Positions 43,412 through 53,352 of a stretch of DNA of 64,000 bases are shown piece after piece. Position numbers and translations under genes: made by a program. The stretch's first letter is position 1. The number at the start of each line of letters is the position of its first letter. This DNA comes from PMP191F sp047602185 (GTDB lineage Bacteria > Bacteroidota > Bacteroidia > Chitinophagales > Chitinophagaceae), in NCBI GenBank assembly GCA_047602185.1, contig JASGHY010000001.1, positions 930,001 to 994,000 of the forward strand. The letters are read 5' to 3'. The notes under the pieces are model-generated. The model worked only from the letters and a program-made list of their open reading frames with translations. It was not told the origin of the DNA and did not search any database.

Positions 43412-45331
43412 TTACCAGCCAATCCCATAATCCTCACCATGATTACTGCTGCCACCCCAGAAACTGCCATGTTTCCAGTCGAAGTAAATAGCATTGATAG
43501 GACCACTGGTGCGGTCTTCAAATGACAGATTATACCCCATTTGCTTTAGAGTTGTACGTATTTTTTCTGGTGTATTGCTGTTGAGTAATAAAGCTCCGGG
43601 ACGGGGTTGCCTGTCAGCTGTTTTAGTGCCACCCAGCGAGAGCCATAGCTGGTTTGAGTTGATATTAGCTGCTTCGGTAGCCTGTTGTACGGTCATACCA
43701 AACTCTACCATATTTAAAAAGCATTGCAACAGGTTCTGATCCTGTGTGTCGCCACCTTGTACGGCAAATGATAAATATGGTTTGCCATCTTTTAGTGCGA
43801 GGGTAGGAGTTAATGTTACACGTGGGCGCTGACCGGGCTGTATCACGTTAAAAGGATTCAGTGTATTGTCCAGTACAAAACTTTGTATGCGTTGGCTCAT
43901 GCCAACACCAGTATTGCCTGCAATGCAGGCGGGAAGCCAGCCGCCACTGGGAGTAATAGACACTACCCAACCTGATTCATCCGCAGCTTCTACAGATGTA
44001 GTGCCGCGCCACAGGCGATCGTGGTAAGCTGAGTCTTCCATTACAGCCCATGATTGTTCTTCTGTAAGAGCGGAAGTACGTACATCGTGAGCGGGTGCAA
44101 AATTAGGATTCCGACGATTTACAGTATCTATGATCAGGCCTCTTTGTTTCAGTAGCTCAAGATAAGGATTGGCTTTTCCTTCGTATGGATAAGGATCGCC
44201 GGGGCCTGCAGAAGCATCATTTTTCAGTGCATCAATGATCTGTGCTCTTGCTTTTGCATATTCTTTACTCAGCAGTCCTTTCATAGGTTCTACCGGTGGA
44301 AAATAAGGATCGCCATAATAGAAATCACGGTCTGCAAATGAAAGGTTCATTGCCTGGTAAACGGTATGGATATACTGGGCAGAATTATAGCCCATGCTTT
44401 TGAGATCAAAATTTTCCAGGATATTCAGGCATTGCAACATGGCTGGCCCCTGCGTCCATTGTTGCAGCTTGTACACTTCAATGCCTTTATAATTGGTATG
44501 CAAAGGTTCTTCTTCTCTTACTTTCCAGTTGGCAAGATCTTTCATGGTGATCAGGCCGCCCTGTTCCTGGCAACCACGCACAAATTCCTGCGCTATGTCG
44601 CCGGTATAAAAGCGATTGTAAGCTGCGTAGATGGCTTCTTTGCGGCTTTTCTTATTCTTTAATGCTGTTTGCTCTGCTTCCACCATTTTAGTGAGTGTAG
44701 CCAGCAGGTCTTTTTGTACAAAGATCTCACCGGCATCAGGAGCTTCGCGTTTTTCACCCTGGTGAGTAAGAAAAACAGCTTTTGAATAAGGCCATTCCTT
44801 AATACGTGCTTTACCACGTTCAATACTATTGGCTGTTTGTGCCTCTATGGGATAGCCGGCAGCCAATTGCATGGCAGGAGCCAGCACTTGCTTCAGGCTC
44901 ATAGTGCCATATTCTGCAAGCATATAGCAAAGTCCACCGGGGGTGCCGGGAGTAACGGCGGCCAAAGGACCATATTCCGGGGGAAAGTTCATGCCCTTGC
45001 TTTTAAAGAAATCAGCAGTGGCTCCTGTTGGCGCTACGCCCAACGCATTAATACCAATTACTTTACCGGTTTTAGGATTGTAGATCAATGCCTGTGTTTC
45101 ACCTCCCCAGCTTAATACATCCCACATGGTACAGGTAGCGGCCAGCATGGCGCAGGCTGCGTCTACGGCATTGCCGCCCTGCTGAAATACCATACTGCCT
45201 GCTGTGGCAGCCAATGGTTTGCCTGTAATGGCCATCCAGTGTTTACCATGTAGCGGTGGTTTTTGTGTTTGCTGGGCATTGATCTGTAAAAATTGTAATA
45301 GAACGGGTAGCAGTATCAGCAGGCGTTTCAT
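43412..45331 (-). CDS. Exported gamma-glutamyltransferase family protein
   Basis: 639 aa from the ATG at 45331, where a signal peptide begins (MKRLLILLPVLLQFLQINAQ); an upstream frame extension lacks one. Family blocks include QGGNAVDAACAMLA, YGPLAAVTPGTPGG, AGYPIEAQTANS and the nucleophile region GTTSVEAADESGWVVSITPS, where autocleavage before the Thr yields the N-terminal nucleophile. The usual TTHxS reads TTSVE, placing it with YwrD-type members. Likely periplasmic hydrolysis or transfer of gamma-glutamyl groups, e.g. glutathione. It is downstream of the ydcF-like gene on the same strand (115 nt). Confidence 0.88.
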   Translation of the reverse strand: MKRLLILLPVLLQFLQINAQQTQKPPLHGKHWMAITGKPLAATAGSMVFQQGGNAVDAACAMLAATCTMWDVLSWGGETQALIYNPKTGKVIGINALGVAPTGATADFFKSKGMNFPPEYGPLAAVTPGTPGGLCYMLAEYGTMSLKQVLAPAMQLAAGYPIEAQTANSIERGKARIKEWPYSKAVFLTHQGEKREAPDAGEIFVQKDLLATLTKMVEAEQTALKNKKSRKEAIYAAYNRFYTGDIAQEFVRGCQEQGGLITMKDLANWKVREEEPLHTNYKGIEVYKLQQWTQGPAMLQCLNILENFDLKSMGYNSAQYIHTVYQAMNLSFADRDFYYGDPYFPPVEPMKGLLSKEYAKARAQIIDALKNDASAGPGDPYPYEGKANPYLELLKQRGLIIDTVNRRNPNFAPAHDVRTSALTEEQSWAVMEDSAYHDRLWRGTTSVEAADESGWVVSITPSGGWLPACIAGNTGVGMSQRIQSFVLDNTLNPFNVIQPGQRPRVTLTPTLALKDGKPYLSFAVQGGDTQDQNLLQCFLNMVEFGMTVQQATEAANINSNQLWLSLGGTKTADRQPRPGALLLNSNTPEKIRTTLKQMGYNLSFEDRTSGPINAIYFDWKHGSFWGGSSNHGEDYGIGW

Positions 45332-45446
45332 GTGACGATTTTTAGGTAAATAAAGATAAGCATTGTACAGCACCGGTAATAACAGCTCAGACGCCCTTAT
45401 AACCGGTAATGTAATTATCTGTGATCCTTATTTGAGGGGGAGGGTA

Positions 45447-46094
45447 TTATCTGGCCAGGTGCTTATCAAAGCCTGCGGCTACCAGTTGCTCATAAGCATA
45501 CCATACATTCTCCGGAATTTCCTGGTAGATCTGAAAGCCTTTTTCGGGATAGATCTTAATACGCTGCAGATCGCCTGTCATAATATTGATGACCCTTTCC
45601 ATAGGAATCTCGTCATTGGCATATTCAGCAAGTGGAATGGGAGGTGAGGTAACGATAAGCTGTTTGCCGGGCCATTGCTTTTGGAAAGTGGCGTAGCTTC
45701 TTCGTTCCATATAAGGTTTCTGCACTACAATGAACGTTTGCAGATCGAGTTGTTTTTCCTGTAACAATTGCTGAGTGAATAGAATATTTTCACCGGTATT
45801 GGTAGACTTGTTTTCAATGAGGATGGCGTTTTCAGGAACGCCTTTTCTGAGTGCTATGGCGGCAAACTTGTCGGCCTCTGTTTCAGTCCATATGCCCTTT
45901 GTTACATTGCCTAATCCGCCGGAAACAATAAGCAACGGTGCCCAACCCTGCAGGTACACCTCTGCCGCCCATTCAGCCACCCGCAGGTCATGGCTGCCCA
46001 GCGCAAGTATACAATCGGCTTTTTGTAAGGGGTGCTGCATGTGATGATAGTCCCATAACTGCTGCGCCCAACTCATGATTGTTTCAGGATACAT
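45447..46094 (-). CDS. YdcF-family (DUF218) protein
   Basis: 215-aa protein with the DUF218 Rossmann-like pattern: CILALGSHDLRVAEWAAEVY, PLLIVSGGLGNVTKG, ETEADKFAAIALRKGVPENA, ENKSTNTGENILFTQQLL and VVQKPYMERRSYATFQKQW. YdcF of E. coli binds S-adenosylmethionine, while other relatives (SanA/ElyC) are envelope proteins. No membrane segment is present here, so it is probably cytoplasmic. The 76-aa gene upstream is 8 nt away on the same strand, so the two are likely cotranscribed. Confidence 0.88.
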   Translation of the reverse strand: MYPETIMSWAQQLWDYHHMQHPLQKADCILALGSHDLRVAEWAAEVYLQGWAPLLIVSGGLGNVTKGIWTETEADKFAAIALRKGVPENAILIENKSTNTGENILFTQQLLQEKQLDLQTFIVVQKPYMERRSYATFQKQWPGKQLIVTSPPIPLAEYANDEIPMERVINIMTGDLQRIKIYPEKGFQIYQEIPENVWYAYEQLVAAGFDKHLAR

Positions 46095-46102
46095 ACAGGT
46101 CT

Positions 46103-46333
46103 TTATGCGTTCAGGTATTTGTACACGTTCTTTTTATACTGCTCCAGGTCTTCCAGTGTTGAAAACTCATCAAATTTATCTGCCTGGCCCGAACGGTTTT
46201 CACGAACAAGTGCTACGATGCCTCCACCCACAACAACTCTTTTAGCCCGTTGAAAGATCTGATCAAGCGATTGAATGTCATTAATGGTTTGCAGCTCTTC
46301 TATTTGTCCTACGTTGATGATGTAATCTTCCAT
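46103..46333 (-). CDS. Small protein of unknown function, operonic with ydcF-like gene
   Basis: 76-aa protein (begins MEDYIINVGQIEELQTI; contains AKRVVVGGGIVALVRENRSG; ends EQYKKNVYKYLNA). It is compact and likely folded, with a central Gly-rich strand. I do not recognise the family. Its stop is 8 nt from the start of the ydcF-like gene, which is the main reason to treat it as a real gene. Confidence 0.7.
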   Translation of the reverse strand: MEDYIINVGQIEELQTINDIQSLDQIFQRAKRVVVGGGIVALVRENRSGQADKFDEFSTLEDLEQYKKNVYKYLNA

Positions 46334-46481
46334 GAGGCAAAAGTAAGGGAATGTGCAGATGAAATACAGGTTTAAGTTATGGGCTAATACAGGAATGAGA
46401 AAGGGAATATAGGGTTGTAAGTTAGTTGTAAGTTATAGGTTATAAGTACAGCTAAACGCGGAACGATGAATGCCGAACGCG

Positions 46482-46546
46482 AATACAAGAAAAATGTGCA
46501 AATATGCTAATGAACTGATGTGCAGATGGAGGAATTGGGAATCAGG
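46482..46546 (+). repeat. 65-bp spacer module B, copy 2
   Basis: One difference from 24694-24758 (CTAATG for CAAATG). Confidence 0.85.
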
Positions 46547-46610
46547 TATTAGGTGTTAGCTGTTAGCAAATACAAGTCCGGAAGAAAGCAAGTTGGCAAT
46601 TTGCAATTGC

Positions 46611-46684
46611 AGAATGGTTTAATGGCTGCATGGTTTGATTGTTACGGATGGTAACCATAGAACCATCTGACAATTGAACCATCT
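46611..46684 (+). repeat. 74-bp spacer module, copy 1
   Basis: Ungapped match at 68 of 74 positions to the reverse complement of 57656-57729. Shared core GTTTGATTGTTACGGATG. Confidence 0.85.
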
Positions 46685-46918
46685 TCTAACGATTGCCGTC
46701 TGCCGATTCACGATCCGGCATCTTGTATCCAATCACAAAATCTCTACATTCCAAAATCAGAAATCCTGAAACCTGTAACTGGCTTTACAGTTTCACTTGT
46801 ATTCCTCGCAGTTCGTGGCTCATAGCTCGCAGCTTGGTTCCCGCAAAACATAATATTAACTTAATGCCTTTTATTTAGTAATGAAAAGGTAGCTGAAGAC
46901 ATTTGTGCACTTTTTGTA

Positions 46919-47446
46919 ATGAGCCATTACCTGCTGCATATCAAGGAAGGGGATGTTAACTGCTTTCAACAGGCATATAATGACTTTCATGTAAAACTGT
47001 ATCAATATATTTTCCGCTATTCCCGCTCACATTACCTGGCCCAGGAAGTTGTACAGTTAACTTTTATAAAACTCTGGGAAAAAAGAGAAAGTCTATCCGA
47101 AGAATATACACTGGATATCCAATTGTTCCGTATTGCCAAAAGTATCCTGATAGACCTGCTTCGCAAAGATGCTGTCCGCAAAACGCAGGCCTTACCCGAG
47201 CAGGGCATGGAAGTGGTTTGGTACAATGAAATGCCTGTAGCGGAAAAGGATGAACTGACGCATATCCTTCGTGCAGTGGAAGAATTGCCACCAGCGAGAA
47301 AAGAAGTTTTCAAATTAAGCCGCTTCGACGGGCTTTCGCATAAAGAAATATCTTCACGCCTATCCCTTTCTACCAAGACGGTGGAAAATCATATCTCCAA
47401 AGCTATCAGGCAATTAAAGAAATCTATCTCCATCTTTTTCTGGTAA
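46919..47446 (+). CDS. ECF sigma factor of the first FecR/SusC/SusD unit
   Basis: 175-aa RpoE-like sigma factor. Region 2: YIFRYSRSHYLAQEVVQLTF and IKLWEKRESL. Region 4: ELPPARKEVFKLSRFDGLSH and KEISSRLSLSTKTVENHIS, the recognition helix. It lies 104 nt upstream of a FecR gene and before a susC/susD pair, all on the plus strand, the classic Bacteroidota arrangement in which FecR holds the sigma factor until substrate binding at the outer membrane releases it. Confidence 0.93.
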   Translation: MSHYLLHIKEGDVNCFQQAYNDFHVKLYQYIFRYSRSHYLAQEVVQLTFIKLWEKRESLSEEYTLDIQLFRIAKSILIDLLRKDAVRKTQALPEQGMEVVWYNEMPVAEKDELTHILRAVEELPPARKEVFKLSRFDGLSHKEISSRLSLSTKTVENHISKAIRQLKKSISIFFW

Positions 47447-47550
47447 TCCTATTACTGTCTTTTAATCTGTTCAGATCCTGCAACCTGTGTTCCTCTGTTA
47501 AGTAATTGTTACGCGGTAGGGGATCATTCTCTTTCATACGAATACTATGT

Positions 47551-48591
47551 ATGGATCAATTTACAGAATTGATAGAAAAATTTGCAAGGGGTGAGTGTAC
47601 AGAGGCCGAGCGGCGTAAAGTGTGGGAGTATTGTAAGCGACATCCCGAAATACTGGAGCAGTATTTAACAGAAGAAAGCTGGAACAGTTTCCGTGGTGAT
47701 GCAACACCTGTTGCCGACGCCGATACGATGTATCTGTATATTAAGCAGGGCATTAAGCCACGTGCAACAAGAGTGGTGTATTATAAATGGGCAGTTGCTG
47801 CGGCAGTAATAGCTACGGTTGCCAGTATAGCCTGGTGGACCCTGGTGCCCGGTGCTGCAAAAGAAGGTTTAAGTAAGAAGGAGACAATGCCTGTACAGGC
47901 AGTCCCCGCCGGGTTGGTGACCGTTTACAATACCACCGGCAAACCCATGAACGTGTATTTGCCTGATAGTAGTATGGCTGAACTATCGGTAAACAGCCAG
48001 CTTCAATACCTGCCTTCCTTTACCAGCAATGCGCGTGATATACAACTGAGTGGTGAGGCATTGTTTAAAGTGAAAAAAGATAAGCAACGTCCTTTTACGG
48101 TATATAACAACGGAATATCCACTACAGCACTGGGTACAATGTTCAGTGTACAGGAAAGTGGTCAGCACCATGTGCGTGTGCGTCTTTATAAGGGTAAAAT
48201 TGTAGTAAGACAGGTGAAAAATACGGCCGCCATAGCAATGCAGGATGTGTACCTTGATCCCGGGCAGGAACTGAATGTTGATAGTGGCAGCCATCAGCCT
48301 ATAGTTCAGGCATTCCGGATAGATGACGGTGATAATACACCCATGAAAAAGCCTGCGACGATGCCCCGTATCCTGGTGTTTAATAATCTTACGTTACCGG
48401 ACATACTGGATACACTACAGAAAGAATATCACGTCCGTATTGTATTTAACAGGGAGCAGTTACAGGAGATCAGTTTTACCGGTAAGCTGAATAAACAAAA
48501 AGAAACCCTTGATGATTTTCTTAAAACAATTGGCCTGCTCAACCAGTTGACCATTAAAAAAGAAAAACAAACCATTTACATAACACCTTAA
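47551..48591 (+). CDS. FecR-type anti-sigma factor
   Basis: 346 aa from the ATG at 47551 (MDQFTELIEKFARGECTE); an in-frame upstream start adds 15 residues. Cytoplasmic N-terminus (1-78) for sigma binding, one membrane helix (about 79-102, WAVAAAVIATVASIAWWTLV), FecR periplasmic domain (about 130-260: VYLPDSSMAELSVNSQLQYL; LSGEALFKVKKDKQRPF; TALGTMFSV) and a C-terminal DUF4974/STN-like module (about 275-345: FNNLTLPDILDTLQKEYHV). It transmits the occupancy state of a SusC transporter to the sigma factor encoded just upstream. Confidence 0.93.
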   Translation: MDQFTELIEKFARGECTEAERRKVWEYCKRHPEILEQYLTEESWNSFRGDATPVADADTMYLYIKQGIKPRATRVVYYKWAVAAAVIATVASIAWWTLVPGAAKEGLSKKETMPVQAVPAGLVTVYNTTGKPMNVYLPDSSMAELSVNSQLQYLPSFTSNARDIQLSGEALFKVKKDKQRPFTVYNNGISTTALGTMFSVQESGQHHVRVRLYKGKIVVRQVKNTAAIAMQDVYLDPGQELNVDSGSHQPIVQAFRIDDGDNTPMKKPATMPRILVFNNLTLPDILDTLQKEYHVRIVFNREQLQEISFTGKLNKQKETLDDFLKTIGLLNQLTIKKEKQTIYITP

Positions 48592-48686
48592 TCACTCTGT
48601 AAATTATTCTTTAACAGACCAGATGGTTCGTCAATACCTGTACGGGTATTGAGCAGGACTGCTTTATCCCAAAAAAAACGAACAAC

Positions 48687-51683
48687 ATGAATATGCGAAC
48701 AGCACAACCAAAACTGGTGCAGCTTTCCCTGTGGTTACTGGCTTTAACAATGTCGGTATTGCAGGTACATGCACAGCAAACACCGGCACCTATTGTAACC
48801 GGTATCATAAAAAATGAAAAAGGCGACGCTTTGCCTGGCGTTAGTATTAAAGCTGTTTACACTGCGGGTGATTTCAGCACTGTAACTACTTCCAATGGCA
48901 ATGGTATTTTCACTTTCTCCAAATTGCCTGCAGGTGGTCCTTACAGCTTTGTATTCAGCTCTGTTGGTTATGAAACAGATACATTGTCGGGCTATACCGT
49001 AAAAGAAAATAACAAGATCACGCTGTCTATAACCTTGCGTGTAAAATCCAATAACCTCGATAATGTAGTAGTAGTGGGTTATGGCAAATCATCACGCAGA
49101 AATGTTACCGGTGCCATTACATCTGTCTCTTCTGAAGATTTTAACCAGGGTGTTATCAGTTCACCTGCACAACTGTTGCAGGGTAAAGTACCCGGGCTTA
49201 ATATTACCAAGAGCGGAGATCCCAACGCCAGTCCGGCCGTTATTCTGCGTGGCCCCTCTACTTTGCGAGAAGGTGCTGCACAGGAGCCTTTTTATGTGAT
49301 CGATGGGGTGCCAGGTGCATCTATTGATCTCGTAGCACCTGATGATATCCTTTCTATTGATGTATTGAAAGACGCTTCTGCTACTGCTATCTATGGTTCC
49401 AGGGCTTCTAATGGTGTAATTATCATTACAACCCGTAAAGCAAAAAGCGGGCAGATCCGCCTGGCCTATAATGCTTATGTAGCAATGGAAAAGGTTTCCA
49501 AACGCATCGATATGCTTTCCGGTGATGAGCTGCGCAATTATCTTGCTGCCAACGGGCAGTCATTAAGCCCTAATAATAACGATGCCGGTGTAAATACCGA
49601 CTGGCAGGATGAGGTTCAGCGTACTGCTATTTCCCATAACCACAATGTGGCTTTTGGCGGAGGTACTGATAAAACTTTATATGGAGCCAGTGTAAACTAC
49701 CTGGAAAATCCTGGCATTATGAAAGGCTCCTCATTAAAAAGAGTGATCCTGCGTGCCAACGTAGAACAGAAGTTTTTTAATGATCGCGTAAAGCTGGGAC
49801 TGTCTTTGATGAACAGCACTTCCAACCAGAAAAATATTCCTGGAGATGTGTATCCCAACATGCTGAAATTTATGCCTACTGTAAGCATAAAAAGGCCTGA
49901 TGGTTCTTATACCGAAGACTTCAGCCGTGGCAGCTACCTTAACCCCGTATCGTTAATTGACAATAATATCAACGATATAAAAGTAAAGACCATGCTGGCC
50001 AATGCTGTAGCTGAAGTAAAGATCCTGAACAATCTTACCTATACTTTAAGCTATGCCAACCAGAGCCAGCAGGTAAACCAGAATATTTATTACAACAGTA
50101 AATCGGGCATTGCACAGGGCGCTTCCGGTAAAGCTGTGCGCAGCGCATATGAGGCTACCAAGAACGTAATAGAGTCTTATTTCAATTATGACCAGAGTTT
50201 TGGGAAACACAATGTAAAACTGCTGGCTGGTTATTCATGGCAGCAGGACAGAACGGGTGATGGCTTTGGCGTAACTACCCAGGGTTTTGTAAGCGATGCG
50301 TTGACCTATAATAACCTTGCTTTCAGCAATCCTCCGGCAGGTACTATCGCCTTTGCCAATACTACTATTGGTACACTGCGCCTGATCTCTTATTACCTCC
50401 GTGCCAATTACCAGTTTAATAATAAATACCTTTTGCAGGCCTCTATCCGTCAGGACGGTTCTTCTGCTTTTGGTACCAATAATAAATGGGGATACTTTCC
50501 ATCCGTATCAGCAGGATGGAGGATCAGTGCAGAGAACTTTATGCAAGACCTTACGTTTATCAACGAGTTGAAGTTAAGGGCTGGTTACGGTGTATCCGGT
50601 AACTCACTTGGTTTTGATCCATTGCTGGCGCAACTGCAATACGGTATTAATGGACGCTATTATTCAAACGGCCAGTTGTTGAATGCCATTGGCCCTGTAC
50701 AGAATGCTAACCCCGATCTGAAGTGGGAGAGTACTGCTATGACCAATATTGGTCTTGATTTCAGCATCCTGAAAAACAGGATCAGTGGTTCAATTGATTT
50801 TTATAACAAACGTACATCGGATCTTATCTGGAACTACCCGGTATCTTCTACCCAGTATTTTGTATCAAATCTCTGGGCCAACGTAGGTGAGATCAGTAAC
50901 AAGGGTATAGAAGTGATCCTGAACATTACACCGGTTCAAAGTAAAAACTTCATCTGGAAAACTTCATTGAATGCTTCGCATAATACCAACGAAGTAAGAT
51001 CCCTCTCCAGTAATAAGTTTGCGCTGACCTATGTAAATACTGCTTATGTAGGCGGTAAAGGACAGAGCAGCAACTGGTCGCAGATCGTAAAAGAAGGTTC
51101 ACCTATCGGTACGTTTACCTTATGGCATTACCTGGGTAAAGATGCCAATGGTGTAACCCTTATCCAGAAAGCTGATGGAACGCCTACACAGGCTCCTTCA
51201 ACGTCAGATTATATCGTTGCCGGAAATGCCCAGCCTAAACTGATGTTTGGCTGGAACAATAGCTTTACTTACAAAAACTTTGACCTCAATTTCTTTTTCC
51301 GTGGCGTAACCGGCAATAAGATCCTGAATGCAACACTTGCAGGGTTGAATAGCCCTTCTGATGCCAAGAACAATAATATTCCCAAGTTCACACTAAGCGA
51401 ATCATATAAAGACGACAAGGCTTACCTGATCTCTGACCGTTTTCTTGAAAGTGGTTCATACTTACGTTTAGACAATGCTACGCTGGGTTATACAATCCGC
51501 ACGGGTGTACCTGCTATCAGCAAACTGCGTCTGTATGTCTCTGCCAATAACCTGTTTGTGATTACTGGTTACAGGGGTATTGATCCTGAAGCCAACATGG
51601 GTGGTTTAACACCTGGTATTGATAATAACAATTACTATCCTAAAACAAGATCATTTATTGCAGGTGTTAATGTGATTTTTTAA
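48687..51683 (+). CDS. SusC/RagA-family TonB-dependent transporter, no STN domain
   Basis: 998-aa outer membrane transporter. Signal peptide ends at about residue 31 (LQVHAQQ). A carboxypeptidase-regulatory-like domain follows (IVTGIIKNEKGDALPGVSIK), the TonB-box-like NVVVVGYGKSS, the plug (LLQGKVPGLNITKSGDPNAS; AIYGSRASNGVIIITTRKAK) and the barrel. The start also lies within MNMRTAQ; the second Met is possible. It follows sigma and FecR genes but lacks the N-terminal STN domain that usually contacts FecR, in contrast to the receptor at 61546. Substrate likely a phosphorylated compound, inferred from the downstream phosphoesterases. Confidence 0.95.
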   Translation: MNMRTAQPKLVQLSLWLLALTMSVLQVHAQQTPAPIVTGIIKNEKGDALPGVSIKAVYTAGDFSTVTTSNGNGIFTFSKLPAGGPYSFVFSSVGYETDTLSGYTVKENNKITLSITLRVKSNNLDNVVVVGYGKSSRRNVTGAITSVSSEDFNQGVISSPAQLLQGKVPGLNITKSGDPNASPAVILRGPSTLREGAAQEPFYVIDGVPGASIDLVAPDDILSIDVLKDASATAIYGSRASNGVIIITTRKAKSGQIRLAYNAYVAMEKVSKRIDMLSGDELRNYLAANGQSLSPNNNDAGVNTDWQDEVQRTAISHNHNVAFGGGTDKTLYGASVNYLENPGIMKGSSLKRVILRANVEQKFFNDRVKLGLSLMNSTSNQKNIPGDVYPNMLKFMPTVSIKRPDGSYTEDFSRGSYLNPVSLIDNNINDIKVKTMLANAVAEVKILNNLTYTLSYANQSQQVNQNIYYNSKSGIAQGASGKAVRSAYEATKNVIESYFNYDQSFGKHNVKLLAGYSWQQDRTGDGFGVTTQGFVSDALTYNNLAFSNPPAGTIAFANTTIGTLRLISYYLRANYQFNNKYLLQASIRQDGSSAFGTNNKWGYFPSVSAGWRISAENFMQDLTFINELKLRAGYGVSGNSLGFDPLLAQLQYGINGRYYSNGQLLNAIGPVQNANPDLKWESTAMTNIGLDFSILKNRISGSIDFYNKRTSDLIWNYPVSSTQYFVSNLWANVGEISNKGIEVILNITPVQSKNFIWKTSLNASHNTNEVRSLSSNKFALTYVNTAYVGGKGQSSNWSQIVKEGSPIGTFTLWHYLGKDANGVTLIQKADGTPTQAPSTSDYIVAGNAQPKLMFGWNNSFTYKNFDLNFFFRGVTGNKILNATLAGLNSPSDAKNNNIPKFTLSESYKDDKAYLISDRFLESGSYLRLDNATLGYTIRTGVPAISKLRLYVSANNLFVITGYRGIDPEANMGGLTPGIDNNNYYPKTRSFIAGVNVIF

Positions 51684-51708
51684 CGCATTGTAATTGATAA
51701 ACATAATA

Positions 51709-53319
51709 ATGAAAGCTATGAAACGTCATATATTATTCAGCGCACTGTTGCCCGTTGTAATAGCAGCAGGGTGCTCCAAACTGGATGTGGATGTAGAGTC
51801 GCAGTACACTTCAGGAAACTTTCCCAGTACACCTGCCTCTTATGCGGCGGCTATTGGCCCATTGTACACTCAGGTGGCCAATGGTGGCATCAGCTATGCT
51901 GTAGAATACTGGAGGGCACAGGAGTTGTCAACCGATGAAGCTATTATCCCTGCCCGTGATGGTAACTACGATGATAACGGTCAGTACCGTTTTATGCACC
52001 TGCATACCTGGACAAAGGATCATCCATATATAACCGGGTGCTGGCAATGGGGCTTTGGTGGTATCAATACAGCCAACCGTTTGCTGAGCCTTTTCTCTAC
52101 TGCGCCGGATAATGCTACAAAACCCGCGGCAATTGCAGAAGTAAAGGCAATGCGTTCATTGTTCTACTTCTTTATGATGGATCTGTATGGAAATGTACCC
52201 ATTATTGATACTTTTCCTGTAGCAGGGTTACCTGCTACGCAGGAAAGAAAGAAGGTTTTCGAGTTCATTGAAAGCAATCTTAAAAGTGCTTTACCCAACC
52301 TGGCAACTACGGTAGATGCTACCACATACGGGCATGCAACCAAATGGATGGCATTTGCATTGTTGCAGAAAATGTACCTGAATGCCGAGTACTATACCGG
52401 TACACAGCGTTATGCAGATGCTGTAGCAATGGCCGACAGTATCCTGGTAAATAATAAGTTTTCACTGGATGCGGATTACCTGTCTATCTTTAAACCGGAT
52501 AATGGGCCGCAGATCAAGGAAACCATTTTTGCGATCCCTTATGATGCCAACCTGATCCAGGGAAATCACTTTACACGTTTTGGCGTACATCCCTACCTGC
52601 AGACCAAATACAGCATCCCTTTCCGTCCGAGCGTGGCCCTGAGCACTATTCCTGATTTCTATGCTTATTTCAATCTTGCCAACGACGTACGTAACAATAC
52701 CTGGTTGAATGGCAAGCAATACAACTGGGATGGAACACCCATTATGGTGGCTACTACCATGAAATCGCTGGATGCTACTTATACCGGTACTGATTATAAT
52801 ATCAACTGGCATGTAGAGATAACGCCCGACCTGACATTGGTAAAACCAGCTACGATGGATGTTGGCAATGATATTAAAGGACAATTGAAAGGTGTACGTT
52901 CTATCAAGTTTTATCCTGATCCCAATGCCAATGCTTCTACCCGCTACCAGGGCAATGATATGCCTGTATTTCGTTTGGCCGATGTACTGTTAATGAAAGC
53001 GGAAGCCATTTTACGCGGAGCAACTGCTACTACTGTAGCCGGTGAATTGCAGACACCTGTAGTACTGATGAACAAGATCAGGACGCGTGTAAAAGCAACG
53101 ACCGTAGGTACTGTAGATCTACAGGGCATACTGGATGAGCGTGCAAGAGAATTAGCATGGGAAGGATGGCGCAGGAACGACCTGATCCGTTATGGAAAAT
53201 TTGAAGGTGTATGGGGCTTTAAAACAGCCAACGTTTCAGAAACCTATAAAAGGATCTTCCCCATCCCGGCAACTGAACTGGCACTGAACCCGAACCTGAA
53301 ACAAAACCAGGGGTATTAA
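51709..53319 (+). CDS. SusD/RagB-family lipoprotein
   Basis: 536 aa when started at the ATG at 51709; the ATG at 51718 and a TTG at 51694 are alternatives. Lipobox IAAGC about 18 residues into the protein. SusD pattern: EVKAMRSLFYFFMMDLYGNV, VFEFIESNLKSAL, MPVFRLADVLLMKAEA, ILDERARELAWEGWRRNDL and the final FPIPATELALNPNLKQNQGY. It starts 25 nt after the susC-like gene and forms its outer membrane complex. A second paralogous pair lies at 8484-12977. Confidence 0.94.
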   Translation: MKAMKRHILFSALLPVVIAAGCSKLDVDVESQYTSGNFPSTPASYAAAIGPLYTQVANGGISYAVEYWRAQELSTDEAIIPARDGNYDDNGQYRFMHLHTWTKDHPYITGCWQWGFGGINTANRLLSLFSTAPDNATKPAAIAEVKAMRSLFYFFMMDLYGNVPIIDTFPVAGLPATQERKKVFEFIESNLKSALPNLATTVDATTYGHATKWMAFALLQKMYLNAEYYTGTQRYADAVAMADSILVNNKFSLDADYLSIFKPDNGPQIKETIFAIPYDANLIQGNHFTRFGVHPYLQTKYSIPFRPSVALSTIPDFYAYFNLANDVRNNTWLNGKQYNWDGTPIMVATTMKSLDATYTGTDYNINWHVEITPDLTLVKPATMDVGNDIKGQLKGVRSIKFYPDPNANASTRYQGNDMPVFRLADVLLMKAEAILRGATATTVAGELQTPVVLMNKIRTRVKATTVGTVDLQGILDERARELAWEGWRRNDLIRYGKFEGVWGFKTANVSETYKRIFPIPATELALNPNLKQNQGY

Positions 53320-53352
53320 GATGTGTGATTCAGAGATTTTAATTAAGGCTTC

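Larger units (their letters stand above)
46334..46918. other. Intergenic patchwork of spacer modules
   Basis: 585 nt without a gene. From left: module C (46413-46448), the 65-bp module B (46482-46546), part of module A (46592-46610), the 74-bp module shared inverted with 57656-57729 (46611-46684), and module D (GATTGCCGTCTGCCGATTCA at about 46690). The last 60 nt carry the promoter region of the sigma-factor gene. Confidence 0.7.
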
